Origin: a virus | Reading direction: 5' to 3' (one strand) | Length of the DNA stretch: 36,732 nt | Virus record (IMG/VR): IMGVR_UViG_3300043436_000460 | Location: 1-36,732 of that record | Part shown: in pieces, positions 27,237 through 35,889 of the stretch | How the letters are laid out: each line of letters begins with the position of its first letter | How positions within the stretch are numbered: the stretch's first letter is position 1 | The notes under the pieces: model-generated | Database searches by the model: none | What the model saw: the letters and a program-made list of their open reading frames with translations, nothing else | What the model was told of the DNA's origin: nothing | Made by a program: the position numbers and the translations under genes

Positions 27237-29013
27237 GATGCCCAGACAACTGACGCAAGCTGAGATAGACCGGATTCTATTTAATCAGCGTATGGGTATG
27301 CAGCCTACGCCTCCGTCTATTGAGAATCTACGGCAAGGCACTTCCGGTACAGTAACTTCAATCCCAGACAACTTTTTCCAACGTGCTGCTACTGGTGCTA
27401 GAGCTGCTGGTCAGTTCGTTAATCAGGCTGGCACTGCTGCTGACATTGCCAAGTTGTTCCCCGGCTACACAGGCCAGAGTCAAGTAAACATTCCTACAGG
27501 ATTTAACTTTGCGCCTAAGCAAGATCCTATGGGTGGAGTAATACCCGGCGGCTTGCAAACCCAGCAGTTGAATGTTGACCAGCTTTTAAAGGCAATTAAA
27601 CCTGCTGATGTGCTTGGTCTTACGGGAGCGCAACAGGCTTATACGGATGTAGGCATGGGCAAGGCTCCTAATCCGATGGATGTGCTGGATGTAGCTGGTC
27701 TTGGTGCTGTTGGATATGGCGCTGGCAAGGGATTGCTTAAAGTTGGTAAGAATGCTCCTGTTGGTTTAAGTATTCAAGATGTAAGCAAGCCATCAGAATT
27801 TGTCCCTAATGTAAGGGCTGGTGATGAACTCATTGTTCAGCACAATCTTTCTGAGGCAAACTTGAGGGCAGCAGATAAGTTAGGTGGTCTTCCCGTTCCT
27901 TCTCTTGGTGTAGCAAAAACATCCGCTCCTTTTGATAAGTTTGGCGAAATAACGCTTATTGCGCCCAAAGAATTTGCTATTCCATCAAAAGGAAATCCAG
28001 TTTTTTCTGCTGACGCATATACAAAACGATTCCCAGCTATTGATTATCAGATTGACTATAAAAGCCAAAAAACGTTAAAAAATATATTAAATGATGTTGC
28101 TAATAAAATTCCCGGTGGAGATTATAAGGTTGATCGATTGCTTCAGAATTGGAATGATCGCGGGTACTCTGACGTTTTAGCGGCAAAGTTTCTTGATGAG
28201 CGTGGTCAATTACCTAATCCAGCAGATTTTAAGGAATCTTGGGAATTTGAAAGTGCCTTGCGTGAATCTGTTTCTAAAAATAGCGGAGAGTTTAATGATT
28301 GGCTTGAGAAATTTGATAATTCCCTTAATGACAAAGGCGTAAATATTAAAGAAAAAATATTTAAAGGTTATACATATAGCGGTAATCGACGTTATGCTGA
28401 TGCAAACCTTGCAAATATTGTAAAAGAAATGAAGGGTGGTGCTGGAGAAGAAGGCTGGAATTATGGGGTTGGAAATGTAAGGGCAGCAGTTAGTCCTAAA
28501 TTCAAAAAGCTGCAAGATATTCAAGCTAGCAGAGGTTTATTAACTGATGAGAAAACAATTTCTCAGGTAAAAGATGTTACAGATAAAGCATATTTTGATC
28601 TTTTGTCTAGATTGGGTGAAATAGATAAGAAATATGATGCAAGCGATGCTTTGCTTGAAGTTGCTCAAACGAGAAATATAGGCGCATTAGATAGGATTTA
28701 TGGAGAGGTTCCTAGTCAGTTAAAAGCCGATACAAAGGTATTTTTAGACAAATTTAAATCAATGCCAACGGAATATTTTGAAATAAAACCGCAGCGGGCA
28801 GTAGGAATTGAGGAATTTTCTGGAGCTATTATTCCTAAATCAGCATCAAAGAAAACTAAAGAAATATTAGAAAAACGTGGTATTAAAAATGTTTACGAAT
28901 ATGAAACACCTGAAGAACGCGCTAGTTTGATGCAGAAATTCGGTAAGGAAATGTTTGTAGCTGCACCAGTAGGCACAGGACTATTAAGTAGCCAGCAAGA
29001 CGAACGTAGATAG
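27229..29013 (+). CDS. Large polyvalent-type protein (LPD-like), possible injected effector
   Basis: 594 residues. Residues 1-170 are low-complexity with an Ala/Gly-rich hydrophobic stretch (VLDVAGLGAVGYGAGKGLLK). Residues 205-228 (HNLSEANLRAADKLGG, then PVPSLGV) followed by FGEITLIAPKE and SADAYTKRFPAI form a domain I recognise from phage and plasmid polyvalent proteins, which are often delivered into the new host. The remaining ~300 residues are charged, helical and noticeably more AT-rich than neighbours. No catalytic motif is certain. It lies just before TerS; candidate virion-packaged effector. Confidence 0.55.
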   Translation: MAEMPRQLTQAEIDRILFNQRMGMQPTPPSIENLRQGTSGTVTSIPDNFFQRAATGARAAGQFVNQAGTAADIAKLFPGYTGQSQVNIPTGFNFAPKQDPMGGVIPGGLQTQQLNVDQLLKAIKPADVLGLTGAQQAYTDVGMGKAPNPMDVLDVAGLGAVGYGAGKGLLKVGKNAPVGLSIQDVSKPSEFVPNVRAGDELIVQHNLSEANLRAADKLGGLPVPSLGVAKTSAPFDKFGEITLIAPKEFAIPSKGNPVFSADAYTKRFPAIDYQIDYKSQKTLKNILNDVANKIPGGDYKVDRLLQNWNDRGYSDVLAAKFLDERGQLPNPADFKESWEFESALRESVSKNSGEFNDWLEKFDNSLNDKGVNIKEKIFKGYTYSGNRRYADANLANIVKEMKGGAGEEGWNYGVGNVRAAVSPKFKKLQDIQASRGLLTDEKTISQVKDVTDKAYFDLLSRLGEIDKKYDASDALLEVAQTRNIGALDRIYGEVPSQLKADTKVFLDKFKSMPTEYFEIKPQRAVGIEEFSGAIIPKSASKKTKEILEKRGIKNVYEYETPEERASLMQKFGKEMFVAAPVGTGLLSSQQDERR

Positions 29014-29039
29014 CATGACATCCAAAGGATAATGCAAAA

Positions 29040-29351
29040 ATGGAAACAAACGAAACCAGTAAAATAGAGGAAGATGCACGAATAGCAAACCTTACTAATA
29101 TGGGTAAGGGAAGACCTAAAGGTGCTGTCAATAAGTCCACGGCTATAGTCCGAGAGGCTATTGCTAACCTACTAGAGCGCAATGCTCCGAACATGGACAG
29201 GTGGCTTAACGAGGTAGCGCAGGAAGACCCGTACAAGGCTCTAGACCTAATGAACAAGCTCAGTGAGTACCATATCCCTAAGCTGGCTAGGACTGAGGTA
29301 ACAGGACTTGATGGTGCGCCTCAAGAACACGTGGTTACATGGCAGAAGTAA
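29040..29351 (+). CDS. terS: Terminase small subunit
   Basis: 103 residues from ATG 29040. GKGRPKGAVNKSTAIVREAI is the usual N-terminal DNA-binding segment of small terminases; ANLLERNAPNMDRWLNEVAQ and KALDLMNKLSEYHIPKLART follow. It selects phage DNA for packaging and recruits TerL, whose gene overlaps it by 13 bases. Short for the family but complete. Confidence 0.75.
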   Translation: METNETSKIEEDARIANLTNMGKGRPKGAVNKSTAIVREAIANLLERNAPNMDRWLNEVAQEDPYKALDLMNKLSEYHIPKLARTEVTGLDGAPQEHVVTWQK

Positions 29352-30613
29352 TCGAGATTGCCTACAAGCCAAGGGAGCAGCAGCTAGCTATCCATGAGGC
29401 AGTAGATAACCACAGGTTTACAGTCGTAGTGGCCCATCGTCGTATGGGCAAGACTGTAAGCGCCATCAATCATCTGATTAAGGCTGCCATTGAGTGCAAG
29501 AAACCAAACCCTCGATTTGCTTATATTGCGCCTACTTATGCTCAATCTAAGCGTGTCGCTTGGGATTATCTGCTTGAGTTCACTCGTCCTCTGGGAGCAG
29601 TGGCAAACATATCTGAGCTTAGGGTGGACTTTTGGGGCAGACGGATTAGTCTTTACGGCTCTGATAACGCTGATAGTCTCCGTGGCCAGTACTTTGACGG
29701 CGTGGTGCTGGATGAGATCGGAGACCAAAACCCTAAAATCTGGAACGAGGTCATTAGGCCAGCGTTAGCAGATAGGAACTCAGACGAGGCTCCGACTTGG
29801 TGTTTGTTCATTGGTACGCCTAAAGGCCGGAACCACTTTGCTGATTTCAGGGATAGGGCACAGACAGCAGAGGGCTGGAAGCTGCTTGAGTTCAGGGCCA
29901 GCGAGACTGGTATCCTCAATGAGAAGGAACTCTGGGGCGCTCGCAAGGAGATGGGCGAGGACAAGTACCAGCAGGAGTTTGAGTGTTCCTTTAACGCAGC
30001 AGTCGAGGGTAGCTACTATGGTCAGATTATTAACGATCTCGAAGCCAAAGGCAGAATCACGACTATTGACCGGGATGACCTTTGCCGGTCTTTTGTTGCT
30101 TGGGATTTGGGCATGGGTGATTCTACTTGCCTCTGGGTTGCTTCTTTGGCTGGCAAGGAAATCAGGCTTATTGACTGCGTCGAAAACCACGGGGTCGGTC
30201 TGGACTGGTATGTATCGTGGCTGCGAGAGAATAGGTACGAAGGCTTCGGGCAGATCCTCCCGCACGACGTTGAGGTCAGAGAGCTAGGCACAGGCCGTAG
30301 CCGTAAGGAAGTGCTGCAAGAGGCTGGGCTTGAGATTACCGTGGCCCCAAGGTTGTCTGTAGCCGATGGGATACAGGCTGTCAGGCGTATCTTGCCTAGA
30401 TGCTGGTTTGACCACAAGACTAAGCCGGGCCTAGACGCTATCCGCAACTACCGTAGGGAATACAACGAAAAGCAGCAGGTGTTCTACGATAAGCCACTGC
30501 ACGACTGGTCTAGCCATTACTCAGACGCTTTCAGATACTTGGCTATTGGGCTTGACGAGAGCGACGTTTCATGGTCATCAGACTTGCCTATCAATACCAA
30601 ATGGGTTGTATAA
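29339..30613 (+). CDS. terL: Terminase large subunit
   Basis: 424 residues. Walker A AHRRMGKT at 32-39, Walker B VVLDE at 122-126, and the coupling-like FIGTPKGRNHF at 158-168 define the ATPase. The C-terminal RNase H-like nuclease begins with FVAWDLGMGD (D256) and ends near HYSDAFRYLAIG. It powers DNA packaging into the prohead and cuts the concatemer. Overlaps terS by 13 bases. Confidence 0.95.
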   Translation: MAEVIEIAYKPREQQLAIHEAVDNHRFTVVVAHRRMGKTVSAINHLIKAAIECKKPNPRFAYIAPTYAQSKRVAWDYLLEFTRPLGAVANISELRVDFWGRRISLYGSDNADSLRGQYFDGVVLDEIGDQNPKIWNEVIRPALADRNSDEAPTWCLFIGTPKGRNHFADFRDRAQTAEGWKLLEFRASETGILNEKELWGARKEMGEDKYQQEFECSFNAAVEGSYYGQIINDLEAKGRITTIDRDDLCRSFVAWDLGMGDSTCLWVASLAGKEIRLIDCVENHGVGLDWYVSWLRENRYEGFGQILPHDVEVRELGTGRSRKEVLQEAGLEITVAPRLSVADGIQAVRRILPRCWFDHKTKPGLDAIRNYRREYNEKQQVFYDKPLHDWSSHYSDAFRYLAIGLDESDVSWSSDLPINTKWVV

Positions 30614-30640
30614 TAGGCAAAATTCCTGTAAGGGTTTGCT

Positions 30641-32743
30641 ATGAAGATGGATGAAGGCACGATCAAGGGTATCCTTGAAGCTGAGATTGATAACTCAATC
30701 GGCTTCATCGAGACCGAGACTACAGAAGAACGCCGCCGGGCGCTAGATTACTATCTTCGCAATCCTTATGGGAACGAGGTAGAAGGCCGTAGCCAGATAG
30801 TTACTGGCGAGGTAGCTGAAGCCATTGATGGTGCGCTGCCACAACTTATCCGAGTCTTTACTACGACTGAGGATATTGTCTACTTTGAGCCTAAGAGTGC
30901 GGACGCTGAGGAGTCTGCCAAACAGGCTACAGACTACTGCAACTGGGTGTTCTACCGTGAGAACGAAGGTCTGCTGATCCTGCATAACTGGTTTAAGGAT
31001 GCCCTGCTCCAGAAGGTAGGCGTAGTTAAGTCCTACTGGGATGAGTCTGAAGACGTTACCAAAGAAGAATACAAGAACCTGACTGAGGATGAGGTAGCCC
31101 TGCTGCTATCGGATGAGTCTTTGGAGGTTGTCCAGCAAGAAGTCGAGTTCATTGAGGCCGGTATCGATATGATGGGCCAGCCGATTATGGCTCCTGTCTA
31201 TGAGATCGAGGTCAAGCGGGTTAAGAAGTCCGGCTCCGTAAAGATTGAGAACGTGCCTCCTGAGGAGTTCTTGATCTCCAAGGCTGCTAGAACCATTGAG
31301 GACGCTCCTTTTGTAGCTCATCGAAAGCTAATGCAGCGGTCAGAATTGATTGCGCTTGGCTACGATAAAGACATCGTAGATACGCTACCTTCTTATGATG
31401 ACCTGACGTTCAGCCCTGAGCGCGTTGCTCGTTTTGACCAAGGTGAACAGCCAGATGAGGCACAGAGCCTTGACCCTGCCATGCAGACGGTAGAGGTGTA
31501 CGAGTGCTATATACGGATTGACGAGGATGAAGACGGTATTGCCGAACTGCATCGTATTGTCTACTGCGGCTCGGAAATCCTTGAAGATGAAGAATGTGAC
31601 TACATCCCGTTCCACAGCATTTGTCCTATCCCTATTCCCCATAAGTTCTTCGGTCAGTCTCTGGCAGATCGGACTATGGACATCCAGCTTATCAAGTCCA
31701 CTATTACTCGTCAGTCTCTGGATAACCTGTATCTGACGAACAATAACCGTGTTGGTGCTGTTGATGGTCAGGTAAATCTGGATGACCTGCTGAACGCTAC
31801 GCCGGGCGGTATTGTGCGTATGAAGAACCCTAACGCTCTGGTTCCGCTATCTGTCCAGTCTACGTTCGGTCAGGCACAGCCGATGCTGGAGTACATGGAT
31901 CAGGTACAGGCCAAGCGCACTGGCGTTAATGACGCGCAACAAGGTCTCGACCCAGATGTGCTGTCGAACGTAACGGCTGCTGCTGTTGCTGCGATGATGA
32001 AGTCTAACTCTGGCAAGCTGGAGTTGATTGCCCGTATCTTTGCTGAGACTGGCGTTAAGAGCCTGTTTAAGGGGATTCTGCATCTGTTGGGCAAGTATCA
32101 GGACAAGCCTAAGATCGTCCGTATGCGTGGCAAGTACGTGCAGTTTGATCCTCGCACTTGGAACAATGAGTACGATGTGTCGGTCAATGTTGGTCTGGGT
32201 TCAGGTGACCGGGATCAGAAGCTGACGATGCTCCAGATGATTCTTGCCAAGCAGGAACAGATCATTCAGCAGTATGGCCCGTCTAATCCTCTGGTGTCGA
32301 TTGGTCAGTACCGGAACACATTGGCTAGGTTCATTGAGGCAGCAGGGTTTAAGGACGCTAATGCTTTCATGAACGAGATTAGCCCTGAGATGGATGCTCA
32401 GTTGTCGCAGCCACAGCCACCTGCTCCTGATGCTCAGGCTGAGTTGGCTAAGATGCTGGCAGACGTAGAGCGTGAGAAGACACAAGCTAAGTCGCAGATT
32501 GATGCTGCCAAGCTGGATCTGGAACGTCAGACGCTAGAGGCTGAGTTCACCCGCAAGGGCATTGAGATGCAGATGAAGAACCAGAAGGATCAGGCTGACA
32601 TTCGTATCAAGGAGGCTCAGTTAGCAGTACAGCAACTGCAAGCGGTTCTGGCAATGGATCTGGCTGATGAGGCTACACGTAACAAACAGGCTGAGATTGT
32701 ACTGAAGACGATTAAAGAACTAGGGAGCCTGACTGGTGGATAA
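30641..32743 (+). CDS. Portal protein (SU10-like)
   Basis: 700 residues. Starts with helices (MKMDEGTIKGILEAEIDNSI), then typical portal blocks GRSQIVTGEVAEAIDGALPQ, FTTTEDIVYFEPKS and SLADRTMDIQLIKSTITRQS, and a central LYLTNNNRVGAVDGQVN. The last ~130 residues are a Gln/Lys/Glu-rich coiled coil (crown/barrel). Twelve copies form the DNA channel at one capsid vertex. Length suits podovirus portals. Located directly after terL. Confidence 0.9.
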   Translation: MKMDEGTIKGILEAEIDNSIGFIETETTEERRRALDYYLRNPYGNEVEGRSQIVTGEVAEAIDGALPQLIRVFTTTEDIVYFEPKSADAEESAKQATDYCNWVFYRENEGLLILHNWFKDALLQKVGVVKSYWDESEDVTKEEYKNLTEDEVALLLSDESLEVVQQEVEFIEAGIDMMGQPIMAPVYEIEVKRVKKSGSVKIENVPPEEFLISKAARTIEDAPFVAHRKLMQRSELIALGYDKDIVDTLPSYDDLTFSPERVARFDQGEQPDEAQSLDPAMQTVEVYECYIRIDEDEDGIAELHRIVYCGSEILEDEECDYIPFHSICPIPIPHKFFGQSLADRTMDIQLIKSTITRQSLDNLYLTNNNRVGAVDGQVNLDDLLNATPGGIVRMKNPNALVPLSVQSTFGQAQPMLEYMDQVQAKRTGVNDAQQGLDPDVLSNVTAAAVAAMMKSNSGKLELIARIFAETGVKSLFKGILHLLGKYQDKPKIVRMRGKYVQFDPRTWNNEYDVSVNVGLGSGDRDQKLTMLQMILAKQEQIIQQYGPSNPLVSIGQYRNTLARFIEAAGFKDANAFMNEISPEMDAQLSQPQPPAPDAQAELAKMLADVEREKTQAKSQIDAAKLDLERQTLEAEFTRKGIEMQMKNQKDQADIRIKEAQLAVQQLQAVLAMDLADEATRNKQAEIVLKTIKELGSLTGG

Positions 32744-32966
32744 AGCACAGTGGGCTATTAACCTGTTACGGGAACCGATGTGGCAGGAGATGATGGAAGA
32801 ACTCCGAGGCACAGAGATTAACAAGTTTGCAATGAGTGATTATGCGGATATTGAGACTAGGGAACAAGCGTATATGCGCCTCCGAGTCTTGGAATCCATT
32901 GAAACCTATCTCGACGGCATCGCTGCTCAGAAGATGATCGACGAGAAAAGGATGAAGATTTTGTAA
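32736..32966 (+). CDS. Small helical protein between portal and scaffold
   Basis: 76 residues from GTG 32736 with GGGAG eight bases upstream, overlapping the portal stop. Helical: WAINLLREPMWQEMMEELRG, then IETREQAYMRLRVLESIETY. Small proteins of this style commonly sit between portal and scaffold in SU10-like gene orders. Function unknown; possibly an assembly factor. Confidence 0.6.
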   Translation: MDKAQWAINLLREPMWQEMMEELRGTEINKFAMSDYADIETREQAYMRLRVLESIETYLDGIAAQKMIDEKRMKIL

Positions 32967-33006
32967 CCCGTGTCGGGCGGTTCCCGATATAATTTAGGAA
33001 ACATAA

Positions 33007-33984
33007 ATGAGCGATACTCAAAACACGACACCTGAGGGTAGTGGTGAGTTAAGTGTAAGTGGTGCAGCTGACGCTATCTTGGGTCTTATGGGTGGTGAAG
33101 AAGGCTCCGAACAGGAACAACCGGAATCCCAACTAGAGGCCAACGATAGCGATGCCGAATCTGATGAGCCTGAGTATTCAGATGAGTCGGAGGTAGAACA
33201 AGAAGATGGCGAGGATGAGTCAGAGGAGCCTCAGAAATTCCGTGTCAAAGCCGCTGGCGAAGAACGGGAGGTAACCCTAGATGAACTCATCAAGTCTTAT
33301 CAACTTGGCACTGACTATACCAAGAAATCGCAAGCTGTAGCTGAGGAACGCAAGGCGGTTGAGGCCGAGCGCCAAGCGGTTCAAGAGGCTAAGGCTATGC
33401 GCGATCAGTACGCGCAAAGGTTGGAACTTATCGAGCAGATGATAAACCAGCCGCAACAAGCAGAGGATCTGGACTACCTGAAAGAGACTGACCCGATTGG
33501 CTATGCCGTGAAGGTCGCTGAGTTGTCTCAGAGGGAGAAGCAGTTAGCGCAGGTTCGTGCTGAACGGGAGAGAATCTCGCAACAGCAGGAATATGACAGG
33601 CAACAGCAGATGCGGCAGATGGTTGCTGCGGAGTCTGAGAAGCTAGTTGCTGCGATACCTGAGTTTGCTGACCCGTCTAAGGGCGAAGTAATCCGTAAGG
33701 ACATTCGCACATACGGTAAGCAGATGGGGTTCTCTGATGAGGAATTGGCTAATGTGTTCGATTCCCGAGCAGTTCTGACGCTGTATAAGGCTATGCAATA
33801 CGACAAGCTACAGTCAAGCAAGCCTGCTGTTAATAAGCGTGTGCAAGAGGCTCCCAAGGTGTTGAAGCCCGGTGTTTCTAAGCCACGAGACAGTAATAGC
33901 GAGGAACTGAAGAAACTTAAAGCGCGAGCGAAGTCATCCGGTCGGGTGGCAGATGCCGCAAGTGTATTTGAACGATTCTTATAG
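33007..33984 (+). CDS. Capsid scaffolding protein
   Basis: 325 residues. A very acidic N-terminus (residues ~30-75, EEGSEQEQPESQ to DGEDESEEP), then a long Gln/Glu/Arg coiled coil (about 105-200), and a basic C-terminus (KPAVNKRVQEAPKVLKPGVS, then LKKLKARAKSS). This acidic, coiled and basic layout, immediately before the major capsid gene, is the usual scaffold signature. The basic tail would contact the capsid shell. Confidence 0.8.
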   Translation: MSDTQNTTPEGSGELSVSGAADAILGLMGGEEGSEQEQPESQLEANDSDAESDEPEYSDESEVEQEDGEDESEEPQKFRVKAAGEEREVTLDELIKSYQLGTDYTKKSQAVAEERKAVEAERQAVQEAKAMRDQYAQRLELIEQMINQPQQAEDLDYLKETDPIGYAVKVAELSQREKQLAQVRAERERISQQQEYDRQQQMRQMVAAESEKLVAAIPEFADPSKGEVIRKDIRTYGKQMGFSDEELANVFDSRAVLTLYKAMQYDKLQSSKPAVNKRVQEAPKVLKPGVSKPRDSNSEELKKLKARAKSSGRVADAASVFERFL

Positions 33985-33995
33985 GAAATTAGATC

Positions 33996-34940
33996 ATGGC
34001 AACTTATACCGCACACAGCGCAATTGGTCAGCGCGAAGACCTTACCGATGTTATCTATGACATCAGCCCAACCGAGACTCCTTTCATGTCTTCGATTGGC
34101 AAGACGAAAGCTACGGCTGTTTACCACGAGTGGCAGACCGACACCCTTGCAGCCGCTACTACCGCTAACGCTGCTGTTGAAGGTGCTGACGCTTCGGACG
34201 CTACCCTGTCTCCGACTGTTCGTCTTGGTAACTACACCCAGATTCTGCAGAAGACTATCAAGGTCTCCGGCACTCTGGACACAGTGAACAAGGCTGGTCG
34301 CAAGTCTGAGAAGGCATATCAGCTGGCTAAGGCTTCGCAAGAGATCAAGCGCGATCTGGAAACCATCCTGCTGTCGAATCAGGGTCGTTCGGCTGGTGAC
34401 GGTTCTAACGCTCGTAAGATGGGCTCGCTCCTGTCGTGGATCAAGACCAACTCGTCGGCTCAGACCAACGGTGGTGACCCAACGACTATCGGCGTGTCTA
34501 CCCGTACTGACGGTAACACCCGTACCTTCACTGAAGCCCTGCTGAAAGAAGTCGTGGCAGAAGTGTTTGTTTCCGGTGGTTCGCCTAAAGTGCTGATGGT
34601 TGGTGCAACTGGTAAGCAGAAGGTTAGCTCGTTCACTGGTATCGCTGAGACTCGTTTCAACGTGACTGGTGCTGCTCCTTCGACAATTATCGGTGCTGCT
34701 GACATCTACGTCAGTGACTTCGGCAATATGTCGGTGGTTCCTAACCGCTTCATGCGTACCCGCGATGCTCTGATCCTTGATCCTGAGTACGCAGCTATCG
34801 CTTACCTGCGTCCGTTCATGACTAACGAACTGGCTAAGGCTGGCGATTCTGACAAGACTCAGATCTTGGTCGAGTGCACACTGGAAGTTAAGAATGAAGC
34901 CGCGCATGGCATAATTGCGGACTTGAACATGGCACTTTAA
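33996..34940 (+). CDS. Major capsid protein (SU10-type, HK97 fold)
   Basis: 314 residues. N-terminal blocks DLTDVIYDISPTETPFMSSI and TAVYHEWQTDTLA, then NYTQILQKTIKVSGTLDTVN, AYQLAKASQEIKRDLETILL, VFVSGGSPKVLMVGATGKQK and DIYVSDFGNMSVVPNRFM match the SU10-like major capsid family. Codon use looks optimised, as expected for the most abundant virion protein. AGGAAA precedes the ATG. It is followed by the promoter-hairpin complex of the HNH gene. Confidence 0.9.
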   Translation: MATYTAHSAIGQREDLTDVIYDISPTETPFMSSIGKTKATAVYHEWQTDTLAAATTANAAVEGADASDATLSPTVRLGNYTQILQKTIKVSGTLDTVNKAGRKSEKAYQLAKASQEIKRDLETILLSNQGRSAGDGSNARKMGSLLSWIKTNSSAQTNGGDPTTIGVSTRTDGNTRTFTEALLKEVVAEVFVSGGSPKVLMVGATGKQKVSSFTGIAETRFNVTGAAPSTIIGAADIYVSDFGNMSVVPNRFMRTRDALILDPEYAAIAYLRPFMTNELAKAGDSDKTQILVECTLEVKNEAAHGIIADLNMAL

Positions 34941-34958
34941 TGGATTAGGATATATAAT
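34929..34958 (+). promoter_or_regulatory. Promoter embedded at the MCP-HNH junction
   Basis: ATGGCA (34929-34934, inside the capsid 3' end), 18-base spacer, perfect TATAAT (34953-34958). The predicted start near 34965-34966 lies inside the following hairpin, past most of its 5' arm. Confidence 0.5.
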
Positions 34959-34984
34959 ACCTCCTGTGATTATTCATGGGAGGT
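34959..34984 (+). promoter_or_regulatory. Hairpin sequestering the HNH ribosome binding site (and/or terminator)
   Basis: An 11-bp stem (ACCUCCUGUGA 34959-34969 with UCAUGGGAGGU 34974-34984; two pairs are G-U) closes a UUAU loop. It buries the GGAGG Shine-Dalgarno and a decoy AUG (34976), then runs into UUUU. The real start is ATG 34988. In read-through capsid mRNA the gene would be silent. Confidence 0.65.
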
Positions 34985-34987
34985 TTT

Positions 34988-35581
34988 ATGAAATGCTTAG
35001 TCGATGGTTGTGATAGTTCCGTGAGGGTAATAAGTCTTGGGTTGTGCTACAAGCATTATGTAAGGCAAAAGACTCACGGAACTACCGAAATAAAAAAATA
35101 TAGTCGAGGAACATTAGAGGAAAGATTCTGGCGGTTTGTTGATAAGAAGTCTGAAGATGATTGTTGGCATTGGACTGGGCAACTTCTTCCTAATGGTTAC
35201 GGCAGAATATCTTTAGGCGCTAAGGTTGATGGATCGGATGGCGCACATAGGGTTAGTTGGCGATTGCATAATAAAAAAGATATACCTGATGGTATGTACG
35301 TTATGCACAAATGCGATAATCCTAGTTGTGTAAATCCTCATCATTTGTCTATTGGAACGCCGAAAGAAAATTCTGATGACATGATCCGAAAGGGTCGTAA
35401 AGTAGTAGTAGCACCTTTAGGTGAAGGCAACGGGAAATCGCTGCTAGATGCCGAAAAGGTAAGATTGATTAGATCAAGCACACTAAACCATGCAGCACTT
35501 GGAAGGCAACTAGGGGTTTCTCCTAACTGCATCCGAGGGGTTAGAACTGGTAGAACTTGGTCGCACATCGAGAACTTATGA
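34988..35581 (+). CDS. Free-standing HNH homing endonuclease
   Basis: 197 residues from ATG 34988. An N-terminal zinc-finger-like C3, C8, C20, H23 precedes the HNH_3 core: CWHWTGQLLPNGYGRI, HRVSWRLHNK, MYVMHKCDNPSCVNPHHLSI and GTPKENSDDMIRKG. The C-terminus (LGRQLGVSPNCIRGVRTGRTW) is a helix-turn-helix DNA-recognition unit. AT-richer than neighbours. Sits between capsid and head genes, coupled to the next gene by ATGA (35578-35581): a typical mobile endonuclease insertion. Confidence 0.9.
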   Translation: MKCLVDGCDSSVRVISLGLCYKHYVRQKTHGTTEIKKYSRGTLEERFWRFVDKKSEDDCWHWTGQLLPNGYGRISLGAKVDGSDGAHRVSWRLHNKKDIPDGMYVMHKCDNPSCVNPHHLSIGTPKENSDDMIRKGRKVVVAPLGEGNGKSLLDAEKVRLIRSSTLNHAALGRQLGVSPNCIRGVRTGRTWSHIENL

Positions 35582-35889
35582 CGGACTTTAGAGATACAAG
35601 AGTACACGCGGATGGTGATGGCGGTATCGTCATCGAGACTAAACAGGATGTATCAGAGATCATTGAGGCTAACAAGGCTCAATTAGAGTTTGATAAGCAA
35701 AGAACTGGGCATCTCAATGAAATGCACCATGTAGCCAGAATCCCGTTCACGGTCATTGATGACTTGAACAAGATGGGCATCATGAAGGGCTTTAGCATTG
35801 TGGATGACGCAGCGTTTGCCAGTTGGCTTAATAATCCTGATAATGCTGTTTGGAAGACTTATCGCGGAACTATCTCTAAGGGGAACTAA
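35578..35889 (+). CDS. Small conserved head-region protein
   Basis: 103 residues from ATG 35578 (ATGA overlap with the HNH stop); an upstream in-frame GTG lies inside the HNH gene. Blocks KQDVSEIIEANKAQLEFDK, MHHVARIPFTVIDDLNKMG, and FASWLNNPDNAVWKTY match a protein often found after the major capsid gene in podoviruses. Role unknown, perhaps head completion. Stop overlaps the next start (TAATG). Confidence 0.65.
   Translation: MTDFRDTRVHADGDGGIVIETKQDVSEIIEANKAQLEFDKQRTGHLNEMHHVARIPFTVIDDLNKMGIMKGFSIVDDAAFASWLNNPDNAVWKTYRGTISKGN

Noticed and set aside
32961-32993. TTGTAA/TATAAT before the scaffold gene
   Set aside because: Spacer of 21 bases is too long and the overlapping small GC hairpins are weak; kept out of the feature list.
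33528-34907. 459-codon open frame on the minus strand opposite scaffold and capsid genes
   Set aside because: It is antisense to two confident structural genes, has no ribosome site, low-complexity Ser/Arg-rich product and no family resemblance. Codon bias of the capsid gene explains the absence of stops.
34976-34987. Earlier in-frame ATG at 34976 for the HNH gene
   Set aside because: It lies within the hairpin and has no upstream Shine-Dalgarno, whereas ATG 34988 follows GGAGG directly and gives the normal zinc-finger start.
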